A stretch of 55,531 bases of DNA from Bittarella massiliensis (ex Durand et al. 2017) (GTDB lineage: Bacteria > Bacillota > Clostridia > Oscillospirales > Ruminococcaceae). Positions 6,688 to 12,971 of the stretch are shown piece after piece (positions within the stretch are counted from its first letter, which is position 1; each line of letters opens with the position of its first letter). The stretch is taken from the NCBI RefSeq assembly GCF_017566145.1, contig NZ_JABFCL010000015.1, positions 1-55,531 of the forward strand. The letters are read 5' to 3'. The translations under genes and the position numbers were made by a program. The notes beneath the pieces were generated by a model, which was not told where the DNA came from, did no database searches, and saw only the letters and a list, made by a program, of their open reading frames with translations.

Positions 6688-7364
6688 GGATGGAGGAGAT
6701 GCTCTCCTTTTTGCGGGAGCTGGAAGAACACAACGACAAAGACTGGTTTCACGCCCACGGGGAGGCGTACCGGCAGGCCACCGCCGCCTTTGAGGAGCTG
6801 GTGGGGGAACTGAACCTCGCCCTGCGCCAGGGGGACCCGGAAATCCCCCTGGCCGAGCCCAAGACCCTCACCTTTAAATTGATGCGGGACACCCGCTTCA
6901 GCCGGGACAAGTCCCCCTACAACCCGTCGTTTCGCGCCCACATCGGCCCTAGGGGAAAGCTGCCGGTGCCGGTGGGGTACTACCTCTTTTTGCGGCCGGG
7001 GGGACGGTCGTTTCTGGGCGGGGGGCTCTTTGCCGACATGTTCCGGGACGCCACGGCCCTGGTGCGGGACGCCATTGCCGCCCAGGGGGAGCGCTGGGGG
7101 GAGATCCTCGCCGACCCCGACTTTCAGGCCCACTTCACCGTGGGGGGCAGCGCCCTCAAAAACGTTCCCCGGGGCTATGACCCGGACCACCCCCAGGCCC
7201 AGTACCTGAAGAACAAGAGCTGGTACCTGGAGTACCCGCTGGGAGACGAGCAGCTTCTCGCCCCCGACTTTGTGGGCTTTGCCGCCGACCTCTTTTTGAA
7301 GATGCGGCCCTTTAACGCCTTTTTAAACGAGGCCCTGGCCACCTTTGAGATGCCCAGCCGATAA
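6684..7364 (+). CDS. DUF2461 family protein
   Basis: This 226-residue protein matches the DUF2461 (TIGR02453) family. It shows the opening FLRELEEHNDKDWFHAHGEAY, the core FKLMRDTRFSRDKSPYN, the block GYYLFLRPGGRSFLGGGLF and the later FTVGGSALKNVPRGYDPDHP and LKNKSWY. The family is widespread and soluble, and its function is unknown. The start codon overlaps the sigma-factor stop in an ATGA arrangement, so the two are translationally coupled. A strong bidirectional terminator follows the stop. Confidence 0.9.
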   Translation: MRMEEMLSFLRELEEHNDKDWFHAHGEAYRQATAAFEELVGELNLALRQGDPEIPLAEPKTLTFKLMRDTRFSRDKSPYNPSFRAHIGPRGKLPVPVGYYLFLRPGGRSFLGGGLFADMFRDATALVRDAIAAQGERWGEILADPDFQAHFTVGGSALKNVPRGYDPDHPQAQYLKNKSWYLEYPLGDEQLLAPDFVGFAADLFLKMRPFNAFLNEALATFEMPSR

Positions 7365-7374
7365 GGCGGGAAGC

Positions 7375-7410
7375 AAACGAGCCGCCGGCAGTGTTGCCGG
7401 CGGCTCGTTT
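7375..7410. terminator. Bidirectional terminator between convergent genes
   Basis: AAACGAGCCGCCGGCA (7375-7390) pairs perfectly with TGCCGGCGGCTCGTTT (7395-7410) around a GTGT loop, with A and T tracts on either side. It serves the DUF2461 gene and the convergent flavin protein gene. Confidence 0.85.
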
Positions 7411-7423
7411 TGGGCGGTTGGGG

Positions 7424-7798
7424 CTACATGGTCTCCTTGAGGGAGGTGACGGTGACTTCCAGTACCCGGCTGAGCCAGGGGAACTGGGCGATCATCTTTT
7501 CAAAGTCGGGGCCGGAGGTGAGGAAGCGGGCGGTCCCCTCGAGGCGGAAGCCGGCGCCCATGGAGCCGCCGCTGCCCTCCACCTGGTTGCTGCCCAGGGC
7601 CAACAGCACCTTGTTGTTGGCGGACGTGTCTCTCTCGATGCTGGTCATCCCCCCGGCGGGGATGAGCAGGCGCTCGTCCTCGGTGATGTTGACATAGCTG
7701 TGCCAGGTGTTGACCACGTGGGGCTCGTTCTCGCGGCAGGAGACAATGGCCACCACCCCTTCGTGGGCGAGAATGTCGAGCAGTTTTTTGTCCAGCAT
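7424..7798 (-). CDS. Pyridoxamine 5'-phosphate oxidase-like FMN-binding protein
   Basis: This 124-residue single-domain protein has the split-barrel FMN-binding fold. It starts LDKKLLDILAHEGVVAIVS and continues with HVVNTWHSYVNI, ERLLIPAGGM and NKVLLALGS, then GFRLEGTARFLTSGP. Small members of this family bind FMN or a related cofactor, and their substrates are often unknown. AGGAGG lies at the right distance before the ATG. It is divergent from a MocR-type, PLP-binding regulator with a 124-bp shared control region, which suggests the regulator controls it. No true PLP biosynthesis gene is nearby, so the PLP link is inferred from the regulator class. Confidence 0.85.
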   Translation of the reverse strand: MLDKKLLDILAHEGVVAIVSCRENEPHVVNTWHSYVNITEDERLLIPAGGMTSIERDTSANNKVLLALGSNQVEGSGGSMGAGFRLEGTARFLTSGPDFEKMIAQFPWLSRVLEVTVTSLKETM

Positions 7799-7846
7799 GT
7801 TGCAGTCCTCCTCATTTCATTGCGGGATAATTTGCGTTCTGGCACC

Positions 7847-7874
7847 AGTATAGGGTATTATTGGCTTGTGAGAA
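7847..7874 (-). promoter_or_regulatory. Promoter of the flavin-protein gene
   Basis: Read on the minus strand, TTCTCA (7869-7874), 16 bases, TATACT (7847-7852). The start-site region CTGGTGCCAG directly follows the -10. The same TATACTGGTGCCAG arrangement occurs at the LytTR remnant promoter (43775-43788). Confidence 0.5.
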
Positions 7875-7910
7875 AGAGCCAATTTGAGAGAATTTATAGG
7901 GACCAATTGG
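7860..7910. promoter_or_regulatory. Putative MocR operator: repeated CCAAT boxes
   Basis: ATTGGCT (7860-7866) and AGCCAAT (7877-7883) form an inverted repeat. A third CCAATTGG lies at 7903-7910, giving CCAAT boxes 24 bases apart in direct orientation. They overlap the divergent promoter and the translation start of the regulator. MocR-type regulators are known to bind repeated boxes in such regions. Confidence 0.45.
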
Positions 7911-7922
7911 AGGCGATGTGAG

Positions 7923-9332
7923 GTGCTCATCCTACTTGAGGAGAGGGGCGGCGAACCCCTGTACGTGCAGATCTACCGCCAGATAAAGGGGATGATTGCC
8001 GCCGGGCAGCTGCGCCCGGGGGAGCGGCTGCCCTCCACCCGGGCCCTGGCCGCCACCCTGGCGGTGGGGCGGAACACGGTGGAGAGCGCCTACGCCCAGC
8101 TGGCGGTGGAGGGGTATGTGAGCAGCCGCCAGGGCAGCGGGTACGAGGTGCAGCAGCTGGTGGAGCTGGGGCCCTGCCCGCCCCCGGCCCCCGCCGAGAG
8201 GCGGGAGGCGCCGCCCCCGCCCCTGCGCGAGCGGGTGCGCATCGACTTTCAGTACGGACAGCTGGACCCCCGCGATTTCCCCCTGGGGCCCTGGCGGCGG
8301 TGGACGGCCCAGGCCCTGGACGAGCTGCGGCCCGAGGAGTTGGTGGGGTACGGAAACGGCAAGGGGTCCTACGGGCTGCGGCGGGAGATCGGGCGCTACC
8401 TCCGCCGCTCCCGGGGGGTGGTCTGCGCGCCCGAACAGGTGCTCATCTGCGCCGGGACCACCTACGCCCTGACCCTGTTGGGGCAGATGCTGCGCCCCCG
8501 GTGGGGACAGGTGGCGATGGAGGACCCGGGATACCCCAACGCCAAGGAGGTTTTTGCCAAGTGCGGCCTGGGGCTGCTGCCCATCCCGGTGGAGGGGGAC
8601 GGGCTCTGCGTTGACGCCCTGGCGGCCAGCGGGGCGGGGGCGGTTTACACCACCCCTTCCCACCAGTTTCCCGGAGGGGCGGTGCTCTCCATTCAAAAGC
8701 GGCACCGGCTGCTCAACTGGGCCCGGCAGACCGGCGGGATCGTCATCGAGGACGACTACGACAGCGAGTTTCGCTACCACAGCCGGCCCATCCCCTCCAT
8801 CGCCAGCCTCAGCCCCGGGGACAACGTGGTCTACATGGGAACCCTTTCCAAAATCCTCTCGCCGGGGCTGCGGGTCAGCTACATGGTGCTGCCGCCCCCG
8901 CTGGCCCAGGTGTACGACCGGGAGTTTGCCGAGTACCCGGCCTCGGTCTCGATGTTGGAGCAGAGGGTGTTGGAGCAGTTTTTGGCCTCGGAGCGGTGGG
9001 AGGCGCACCTTCGCCGGGTCTGCACCGCCAACCGCAAAAAGCACGACCTGCTGGTGCGCTGCCTGAAGGAGGAGCTGGGCGGGCGCTTTGCCGTGCGGGG
9101 GGAGAACGCGGGGCTGCACCTGATGGTGCAGTCGCTAGAGGGGCGGGGAGAGGAGGAGCTCATCCGCCGCGCCCTGGAGCGGCAGGTGCGGGTCTACCCG
9201 GTCTCCCGCTACTGGATGGAGCGGGAGCGCTACGGCGGGGACATGGTGCTGCTGGGGTTTGCCGGCCTTTCGGAGGGGGAGATCGGCGAAGGGGTGCGGC
9301 TGCTGGGGAAGGCCTGGGGAGAAGGGTGCTGA
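7923..9332 (+). CDS. MocR/PdxR-type transcriptional regulator (GntR HTH + aminotransferase domain)
   Basis: This 469-residue protein is a fusion typical of the MocR group. The N-terminal winged helix (about residues 1-75) has PLYVQIYRQIKGMIAAGQ, RLPSTRALAATLAVGRNTV and GYVSSRQGSGYEV. A Pro-rich linker leads to a type I aminotransferase-like domain, with IVIEDDYDSEFRYHSRP and the PLP-lysine motif GTLSKILSPGLRVSY. Such proteins sense PLP or amino-compound adducts and act as activators or repressors. GTG at 7923 was chosen because it opens the conserved HTH and lies 9 bases after GGAGG. It is divergent from the flavin-protein gene, and the CCAAT boxes at 7860-7910 are the likely binding site. 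Confidence 0.92.
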   Translation: MLILLEERGGEPLYVQIYRQIKGMIAAGQLRPGERLPSTRALAATLAVGRNTVESAYAQLAVEGYVSSRQGSGYEVQQLVELGPCPPPAPAERREAPPPPLRERVRIDFQYGQLDPRDFPLGPWRRWTAQALDELRPEELVGYGNGKGSYGLRREIGRYLRRSRGVVCAPEQVLICAGTTYALTLLGQMLRPRWGQVAMEDPGYPNAKEVFAKCGLGLLPIPVEGDGLCVDALAASGAGAVYTTPSHQFPGGAVLSIQKRHRLLNWARQTGGIVIEDDYDSEFRYHSRPIPSIASLSPGDNVVYMGTLSKILSPGLRVSYMVLPPPLAQVYDREFAEYPASVSMLEQRVLEQFLASERWEAHLRRVCTANRKKHDLLVRCLKEELGGRFAVRGENAGLHLMVQSLEGRGEEELIRRALERQVRVYPVSRYWMERERYGGDMVLLGFAGLSEGEIGEGVRLLGKAWGEGC

Positions 9333-9434
9333 GCGCCCCCCCGGGAAGGGGCGGATGCCCTTGCCAGCCGCCACCGCTTTGTGCTACACTAAAACAAGAG
9401 GAAAAACCCGTCTTTAGACAAAGGAGGAATTGTT

Positions 9435-9806
9435 GTGTCCGCTGAAATTCGACTTGCCGACATTGTGGTGGACTGCGCCGACGAGGGGCAGCTCTGCGCC
9501 TTTTACGAGGGCCTTCTCGGCTGGAAGCGGGGGGAGATGTTCGGCCACCCCACCCTCACCAGCGCCGCCGGGGTCACCCTTCTCTTTGTGCAGGAGGAGG
9601 ACTACGTCTCCCCCGTGTGGCCGGAGGAGGAGGGCTGCCAGCAAAAGCAGGTCCACTTTGACTTTTTTGTGCCCGACGTGGCGGAGGCCGTTGCCAAGGC
9701 CGAGGCCCTGGGCGGCAGAAAGGCCGACGCCCAGTTCGGTGGCGAGGTGTTCACCACCGTTCTCGACCCCGCGGGGCACCCCCTCTGCTTGGTGAAGGCA
9801 GGGTGA
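9435..9806 (+). CDS. VOC-family (glyoxalase-like) protein
   Basis: This 123-residue protein has the paired beta-alpha-beta-beta-beta units of the vicinal oxygen chelate superfamily. It opens with IRLADIVVDCADEGQLCAFY and GLLGWKR, has QVHFDFFVPDVAEAVAKAE as the second unit, and ends FTTVLDPAGHPLCLVKAG. His and Glu residues at the expected places could bind a metal, but the substrate (glyoxal, antibiotic or other) cannot be told. GTG at 9435 lies 8 bases after AAGGAGG. It is a single-gene transcript closed by a terminator. Confidence 0.87.
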   Translation: MSAEIRLADIVVDCADEGQLCAFYEGLLGWKRGEMFGHPTLTSAAGVTLLFVQEEDYVSPVWPEEEGCQQKQVHFDFFVPDVAEAVAKAEALGGRKADAQFGGEVFTTVLDPAGHPLCLVKAG

Positions 9807-9817
9807 GTTCCAGGCGA

Positions 9818-9850
9818 TCCCCCCTCATTTTTGTGAGGGGGAATTCTTTT
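9818..9850 (+). terminator. Terminator of the VOC gene
   Basis: CCCCCTCA and TGAGGGGG form a stem with a TTTTTG loop, followed by AATTCTTTT. Confidence 0.75.
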
Positions 9851-10027
9851 GTAAAATAGAATCCACTTTCTGCCCTGCTGTCTTTCGGAAAGATAAAGAG
9901 CAAAAAGGACCATTGACTTTTGGAGTGCTGTTCGAGTTTGCTGCCCCAATTTGATTGATGGAAGAGAATGAATTTAAGAAATTGTCAAAAAAATCGGAGA
10001 AACAGAGAGTCAGGCACATAGATGCAG

Positions 10028-10070
10028 GGCCGACAAACTTGTGAAAAAGCACAGTTTGTCGGCTCTTTTT
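10028..10070 (+). terminator. Orphan strong terminator
   Basis: GCCGACAAACTTGTG (10029-10043) pairs with CACAGTTTGTCGGC (10050-10063) with one bulge, then TCTTTTT follows. No convincing gene lies between it and the previous terminator at 9818-9850. It may end a small RNA or the tail of a lost gene: an ATG-led 28-codon frame (9958-10044, Lys/Glu-rich) runs into the hairpin loop but has no ribosome binding site. Confidence 0.75.
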
Positions 10071-10123
10071 ACGGCAAAGTAATGCTATAAAGATTACTCA
10101 AATATTACAGTTTTCGTTTACAA

Positions 10124-10157
10124 TTGCCTGTGCGGCCAATCTGTCGTATACTGACAG
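10124..10157 (+). promoter_or_regulatory. Promoter and overlapping palindrome of nucleoside hydrolase copy 1
   Basis: TTGCCT (10124-10129), 17 bases, TATACT (10147-10152). The -10 box is enclosed by CTGTC (10141-10145) and GACAG (10153-10157), an inverted repeat that could let a repressor cover the -10. The start codon is 60 bases downstream. Confidence 0.65.
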
Positions 10158-10211
10158 TAGGAGAGAAGCCCCACCGATCTGACGCCAGTTTGAGAGAGGG
10201 GGAACGGTGAA

Positions 10212-11252
10212 ATGAAGCGGGTATTTGCTGTTTTTGTCTGCGCGGCCGTTTTGTTTTGCGGCTGCGGGAAAAAGGTGGATAAAAAGATGCAGACGACACG
10301 GGAGGAGGTGATCCCGGTCATCATCGACGTGGACACCGGCACCGACGACGCCATTGCCCTGGCCTTTGCCCGCAAGAGCGCGGTGCTGGAGGTGCGTGGG
10401 GTGACGGTGGTGCAGGGGTGCGTGGGCTTGGAGCAGGCCGGGGCCAACACCCTGGCGGTCTGCGACCACATTGGGCTGCAGGCGCCGGTGGCATTGGGGG
10501 CCCAGCGGCCGCTGGTGGGGGAGCCGATCACCGACCCGGTCAACCACGGGGAGAGCGGCCTGGGATCGGTGGAGCTGCCCCAGCCCAAGATGGAATTCAG
10601 TGAGCTGTCGGCCAGCGAGCTGATCTGGCAGGAGGCGCAAGCCTGCGAGGGGAAGCTGCAGATCGTGGCCCTGGGCCCCCTGACCAATGTGGCCCGGGCG
10701 CTGCAGGAGCACCCGGAACTGAAAGAGATGATTGCCCGTGTGGTGGCTGCCTGCGGGGAGGGGGGAGAGAACCATCCCATTGAGTTCAACGCCAAAAACG
10801 ATCCGGAGGCGCTGCAGTACGTCATTGACAGCGGGGTGCGGCTGACCATTTACGACCAGCAGACAACCGAGGCCTCTTGGGGGTTTGACATGGGGACGAC
10901 CAAGGACGGGCGCTACACCAGCACCCTGAACGTTTTGGCGGAGAAGTACCCCGACAACACCATGACCCCCCTTTTCAAAGGGGTTGGGAAGTCCTGGCTG
11001 GGCAACTACCTCTATTCGGTCTACCCTATCATCTGGCTCAATGTGAATGAAGCCCATAATGACCTCGATTATCAGAACAATTGGGTTCGCCTCTGTTACG
11101 ACTGGTGCAGGGTCACCTGCGACACCAGCACAGGCCCCAACAGGGGACGGACGACCTTTACAATCGGGGAGGGCGGCCCGGTGCAGTGGGTTTTTTTTAG
11201 CAGCACTTCTGCCTTTCTCGAGGTGGACACCCTTGCCCAGTGCTACCAGTAA
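10212..11252 (+). CDS. Secreted nucleoside hydrolase-like protein, copy 1
   Basis: This 346-residue member of the inosine/uridine-preferring nucleoside hydrolase superfamily cleaves, by family, the N-glycosidic bond of ribonucleosides. The calcium-binding Asp cluster is VIIDVDTGTDDAIAL near the N-terminus. GPLTNVARAL and EFNAKNDPEAL are further family signatures. The N-terminus is a short basic, hydrophobic signal ending FCGCGKK, suggesting a lipoprotein held outside the membrane. That is unusual, since most nucleoside hydrolases are cytoplasmic. The C-terminal ~100 residues contain Cys and Trp-rich segments (CYDWCRVTCDTS) that I do not place in the core family. The gene is followed 59 bases later by a near-identical copy in the same orientation. 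Confidence 0.85.
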   Translation: MKRVFAVFVCAAVLFCGCGKKVDKKMQTTREEVIPVIIDVDTGTDDAIALAFARKSAVLEVRGVTVVQGCVGLEQAGANTLAVCDHIGLQAPVALGAQRPLVGEPITDPVNHGESGLGSVELPQPKMEFSELSASELIWQEAQACEGKLQIVALGPLTNVARALQEHPELKEMIARVVAACGEGGENHPIEFNAKNDPEALQYVIDSGVRLTIYDQQTTEASWGFDMGTTKDGRYTSTLNVLAEKYPDNTMTPLFKGVGKSWLGNYLYSVYPIIWLNVNEAHNDLDYQNNWVRLCYDWCRVTCDTSTGPNRGRTTFTIGEGGPVQWVFFSSTSAFLEVDTLAQCYQ

Positions 11253-11311
11253 AAAGGAAAGATCGATCAATCTGCGATTGCAGGCATCTCATCGAAAGGG
11301 GAAACGATGAA

Positions 11312-12352
11312 ATGAAGCGAGTGTTTGCCGTTTTTGTCTGCGCGGCCGTTTTGTTTTGCGGCTGCGGGAAAAAGGTGGAGAAAAAGATGCAGACGACGCG
11401 GGAAGAGGTGATCCCGGTGATCATCGACGTGGACACCGGCACCGACGACGCCATTGCCCTGGCGATGGCCAGGAAGAGCGAAGGGTTGGAGGTGCGTGGG
11501 GTGACGGTGGTGCAGGGGTGCGTGGGCTTGGAGCAGGCCGGGGCCAACACCCTGGCGGTCTGCGACCACATTGGGCTGCAGGCGCCGGTGGCATTGGGGG
11601 CCCAGCGGCCGCTGGTGGGGGAGCCGATCACCGACCCGGTCAACCACGGGGAGAGCGGCCTGGGATCGGTGGAGCTGCCCCAGCCCAAGATGGAATTCAG
11701 TGAGCTGTCGGCCAGCGAGCTGATCTGGCAGGAGGCGCAAGCCTGCGAGGGGAAGCTGCAGATCGTGGCCCTGGGCCCCCTGACCAATGTGGCCCGGGCG
11801 CTGCAGGAGCACCCGGAACTGAAAGAGATGATTGCCCGTGTGGTGGCTGCCTGCGGGGAGGGGGGAGAGAACCATCCCATTGAGTTCAACGCCAAAAACG
11901 ATCCGGAGGCGCTGCAGTACGTCATTGACAGCGGGGTGCGGCTGACCATTTACGACCAGCAGACAACCGAGGCCTCTTGGGGGTTTGACATGGGGACGAC
12001 CAAGGACGGGCGCTACACCAGCACCCTGAACGTTTTGGCGGAGAAGTACCCCGACAGTGCCATGGCCCCCCTCTATGCGGGAATTGGGAAGTCCTGGCTG
12101 GGCAACTACCTCTATTCGGTCTACCCCATTCTCTGGCTCAACCAGGATGAAGCCGATAATGACCTCGATTATCAGAACAATTGGGATCGCCGCTGTTACG
12201 ACTGGTGCAGGGTCACCTGCGACACCAGCACAGGCCCCAACAGGGGGCGGACGACCTTTACAATCGGGGAGGGCGGCCCGGTGCAGTGGGTTTTTTTCAG
12301 TGGCCGTTCTGCCTTTGACCTGGCGGATACCCTTGCCCAGTGCTACCAGTAA
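11312..12352 (+). CDS. Secreted nucleoside hydrolase-like protein, copy 2
   Basis: This is the second 346-residue copy of the hydrolase, with the same lipoprotein-like signal, the Asp cluster DVDTGTDDAIAL and the same C-terminal extension. It differs from copy 1 near the N-terminus (MARKSEGLE instead of FARKSAVLE) and in the last ~100 residues (for example DSAMAPLYAGI and ILWLNQDEADND). The middle is identical at DNA level. An AAAGGGG ribosome binding site precedes the ATG. I see no clear terminator or promoter in the 59-base gap, so both copies are probably on one transcript. The locus 1 secreted-protein gene follows behind its own promoter. Confidence 0.85.
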   Translation: MKRVFAVFVCAAVLFCGCGKKVEKKMQTTREEVIPVIIDVDTGTDDAIALAMARKSEGLEVRGVTVVQGCVGLEQAGANTLAVCDHIGLQAPVALGAQRPLVGEPITDPVNHGESGLGSVELPQPKMEFSELSASELIWQEAQACEGKLQIVALGPLTNVARALQEHPELKEMIARVVAACGEGGENHPIEFNAKNDPEALQYVIDSGVRLTIYDQQTTEASWGFDMGTTKDGRYTSTLNVLAEKYPDSAMAPLYAGIGKSWLGNYLYSVYPILWLNQDEADNDLDYQNNWDRRCYDWCRVTCDTSTGPNRGRTTFTIGEGGPVQWVFFSGRSAFDLADTLAQCYQ

Positions 12353-12428
12353 AGGGGAAAAACTGTTTTCGACAAAAAGCAACATGTTAAGATATGTATA
12401 AAAATATTCAATTTTATTTATAAAAGTA

Positions 12429-12457
12429 TTGTAAAATGACGGCTATAGCGGTATAAT
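12429..12457 (+). promoter_or_regulatory. Strong promoter of the locus 1 secreted protein
   Basis: TTGTAA (12429-12434), 17 bases, TATAAT (12452-12457) lie in a locally AT-rich stretch. The -10 is a perfect consensus. The start codon follows after 41 bases. Confidence 0.8.
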
Positions 12458-12498
12458 AAGGGTGTAAAAAGGGCTGCGCAATCGAAAGGAGCAGGACT

Positions 12499-12864
12499 AT
12501 GAAAAAGAAACTGTTCGCCATCTTCACAGCTGTTCTGGCCATCGCCATGTTCGCCATCGGCCCGGCCATGGCTGCATCTTCAAGCACGCCCACAGCCCAC
12601 GGAACCACAGGCACATACCGGACGGGCTATCTGAGCGGGAACTCCGGCTACATGTGGGGGAGGATGACTGGTGGCCACAGCGGCGCCCACATCGAACTGC
12701 GGGTGGCGGACCTGCAGCCTGAGCGCACCGTCTACTCGCGGGATGTGGCCGCGGGGGGATCCGCATCCACCCCGACCTATGCCAGGACTGCCAGCTATCG
12801 GGGGTGGCTGGTCACTCACGGCACAGACTACCAGTCGGGCTACGGCACCCTGTACGTCAACTAG
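12499..12864 (+). CDS. Small secreted protein, locus 1 (precursor-like, unknown family)
   Basis: This 121-residue protein has a clear signal peptide: KKK, then FAIFTAVLAIAMFAIGPAMA, with likely cleavage after AMA. The mature part (~96 residues) has no Cys and is rich in Gly, Ser, Thr and Tyr with alternating hydrophobic residues (AHIELRVADL, ERTVYSRDVAAGG, GWLVTHGTDYQSGYG). That suggests an all-beta fold. It has a consensus promoter of its own and is followed by a terminator-like hairpin, then by genes for a large membrane protein and an ABC transporter. The protein at 45582-45986 has the same layout and a similar C-terminal pattern. The set-up resembles lactococcin-972-type bacteriocin loci, but I do not recognise the sequence. 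Confidence 0.75.
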   Translation: MKKKLFAIFTAVLAIAMFAIGPAMAASSSTPTAHGTTGTYRTGYLSGNSGYMWGRMTGGHSGAHIELRVADLQPERTVYSRDVAAGGSASTPTYARTASYRGWLVTHGTDYQSGYGTLYVN

Positions 12865-12889
12865 CATCTTAAACTGAATTTGCCTGTGT

Positions 12890-12924
12890 AAGCAAGGAAG
12901 GGTGCGCAGCCCTTCTTGCTTTTT
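12890..12924 (+). terminator. Attenuating terminator between secreted-protein gene and transporter genes
   Basis: AAGCAAGGAAGGG (12890-12902) pairs with CCCTTCTTGCTT (12910-12921), followed by TTTT. It lies 26 bases after the secreted-protein stop and 48 bases before the membrane-protein start. I see no separate promoter in between, so partial readthrough is likely. Confidence 0.75.
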
Positions 12925-12971
12925 AGGGACCGCCTTGCAGACCCACTCAACCTGCGAGAGAGGGTGTTACG

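Larger units (their letters stand above)
10212..12352 (+). repeat. Tandem duplication, unit 1100 bp
   Basis: Bases 10212-11252 and 11312-12352 are the same length and align without gaps at an offset of 1100. By direct comparison, 10386-10956 and 11486-12056 (571 bases) are identical, while the flanks on both sides carry scattered differences. Confidence 0.9.

Noticed and set aside
9958..10044. 28-codon Lys/Glu-rich frame before the orphan terminator, considered as a gene
   Set aside because: No ribosome binding site, an in-frame stop 4-6 bases before the ATG and a stop inside the hairpin loop.
10098..11270. Long open frame on the minus strand opposite nucleoside hydrolase copy 1 (and its mirror at 11267-12385)
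   Set aside because: It mirrors the codons of the real gene in high-GC DNA. The translation is rich in His, Gly and Pro without motifs, and there is no ribosome binding site.
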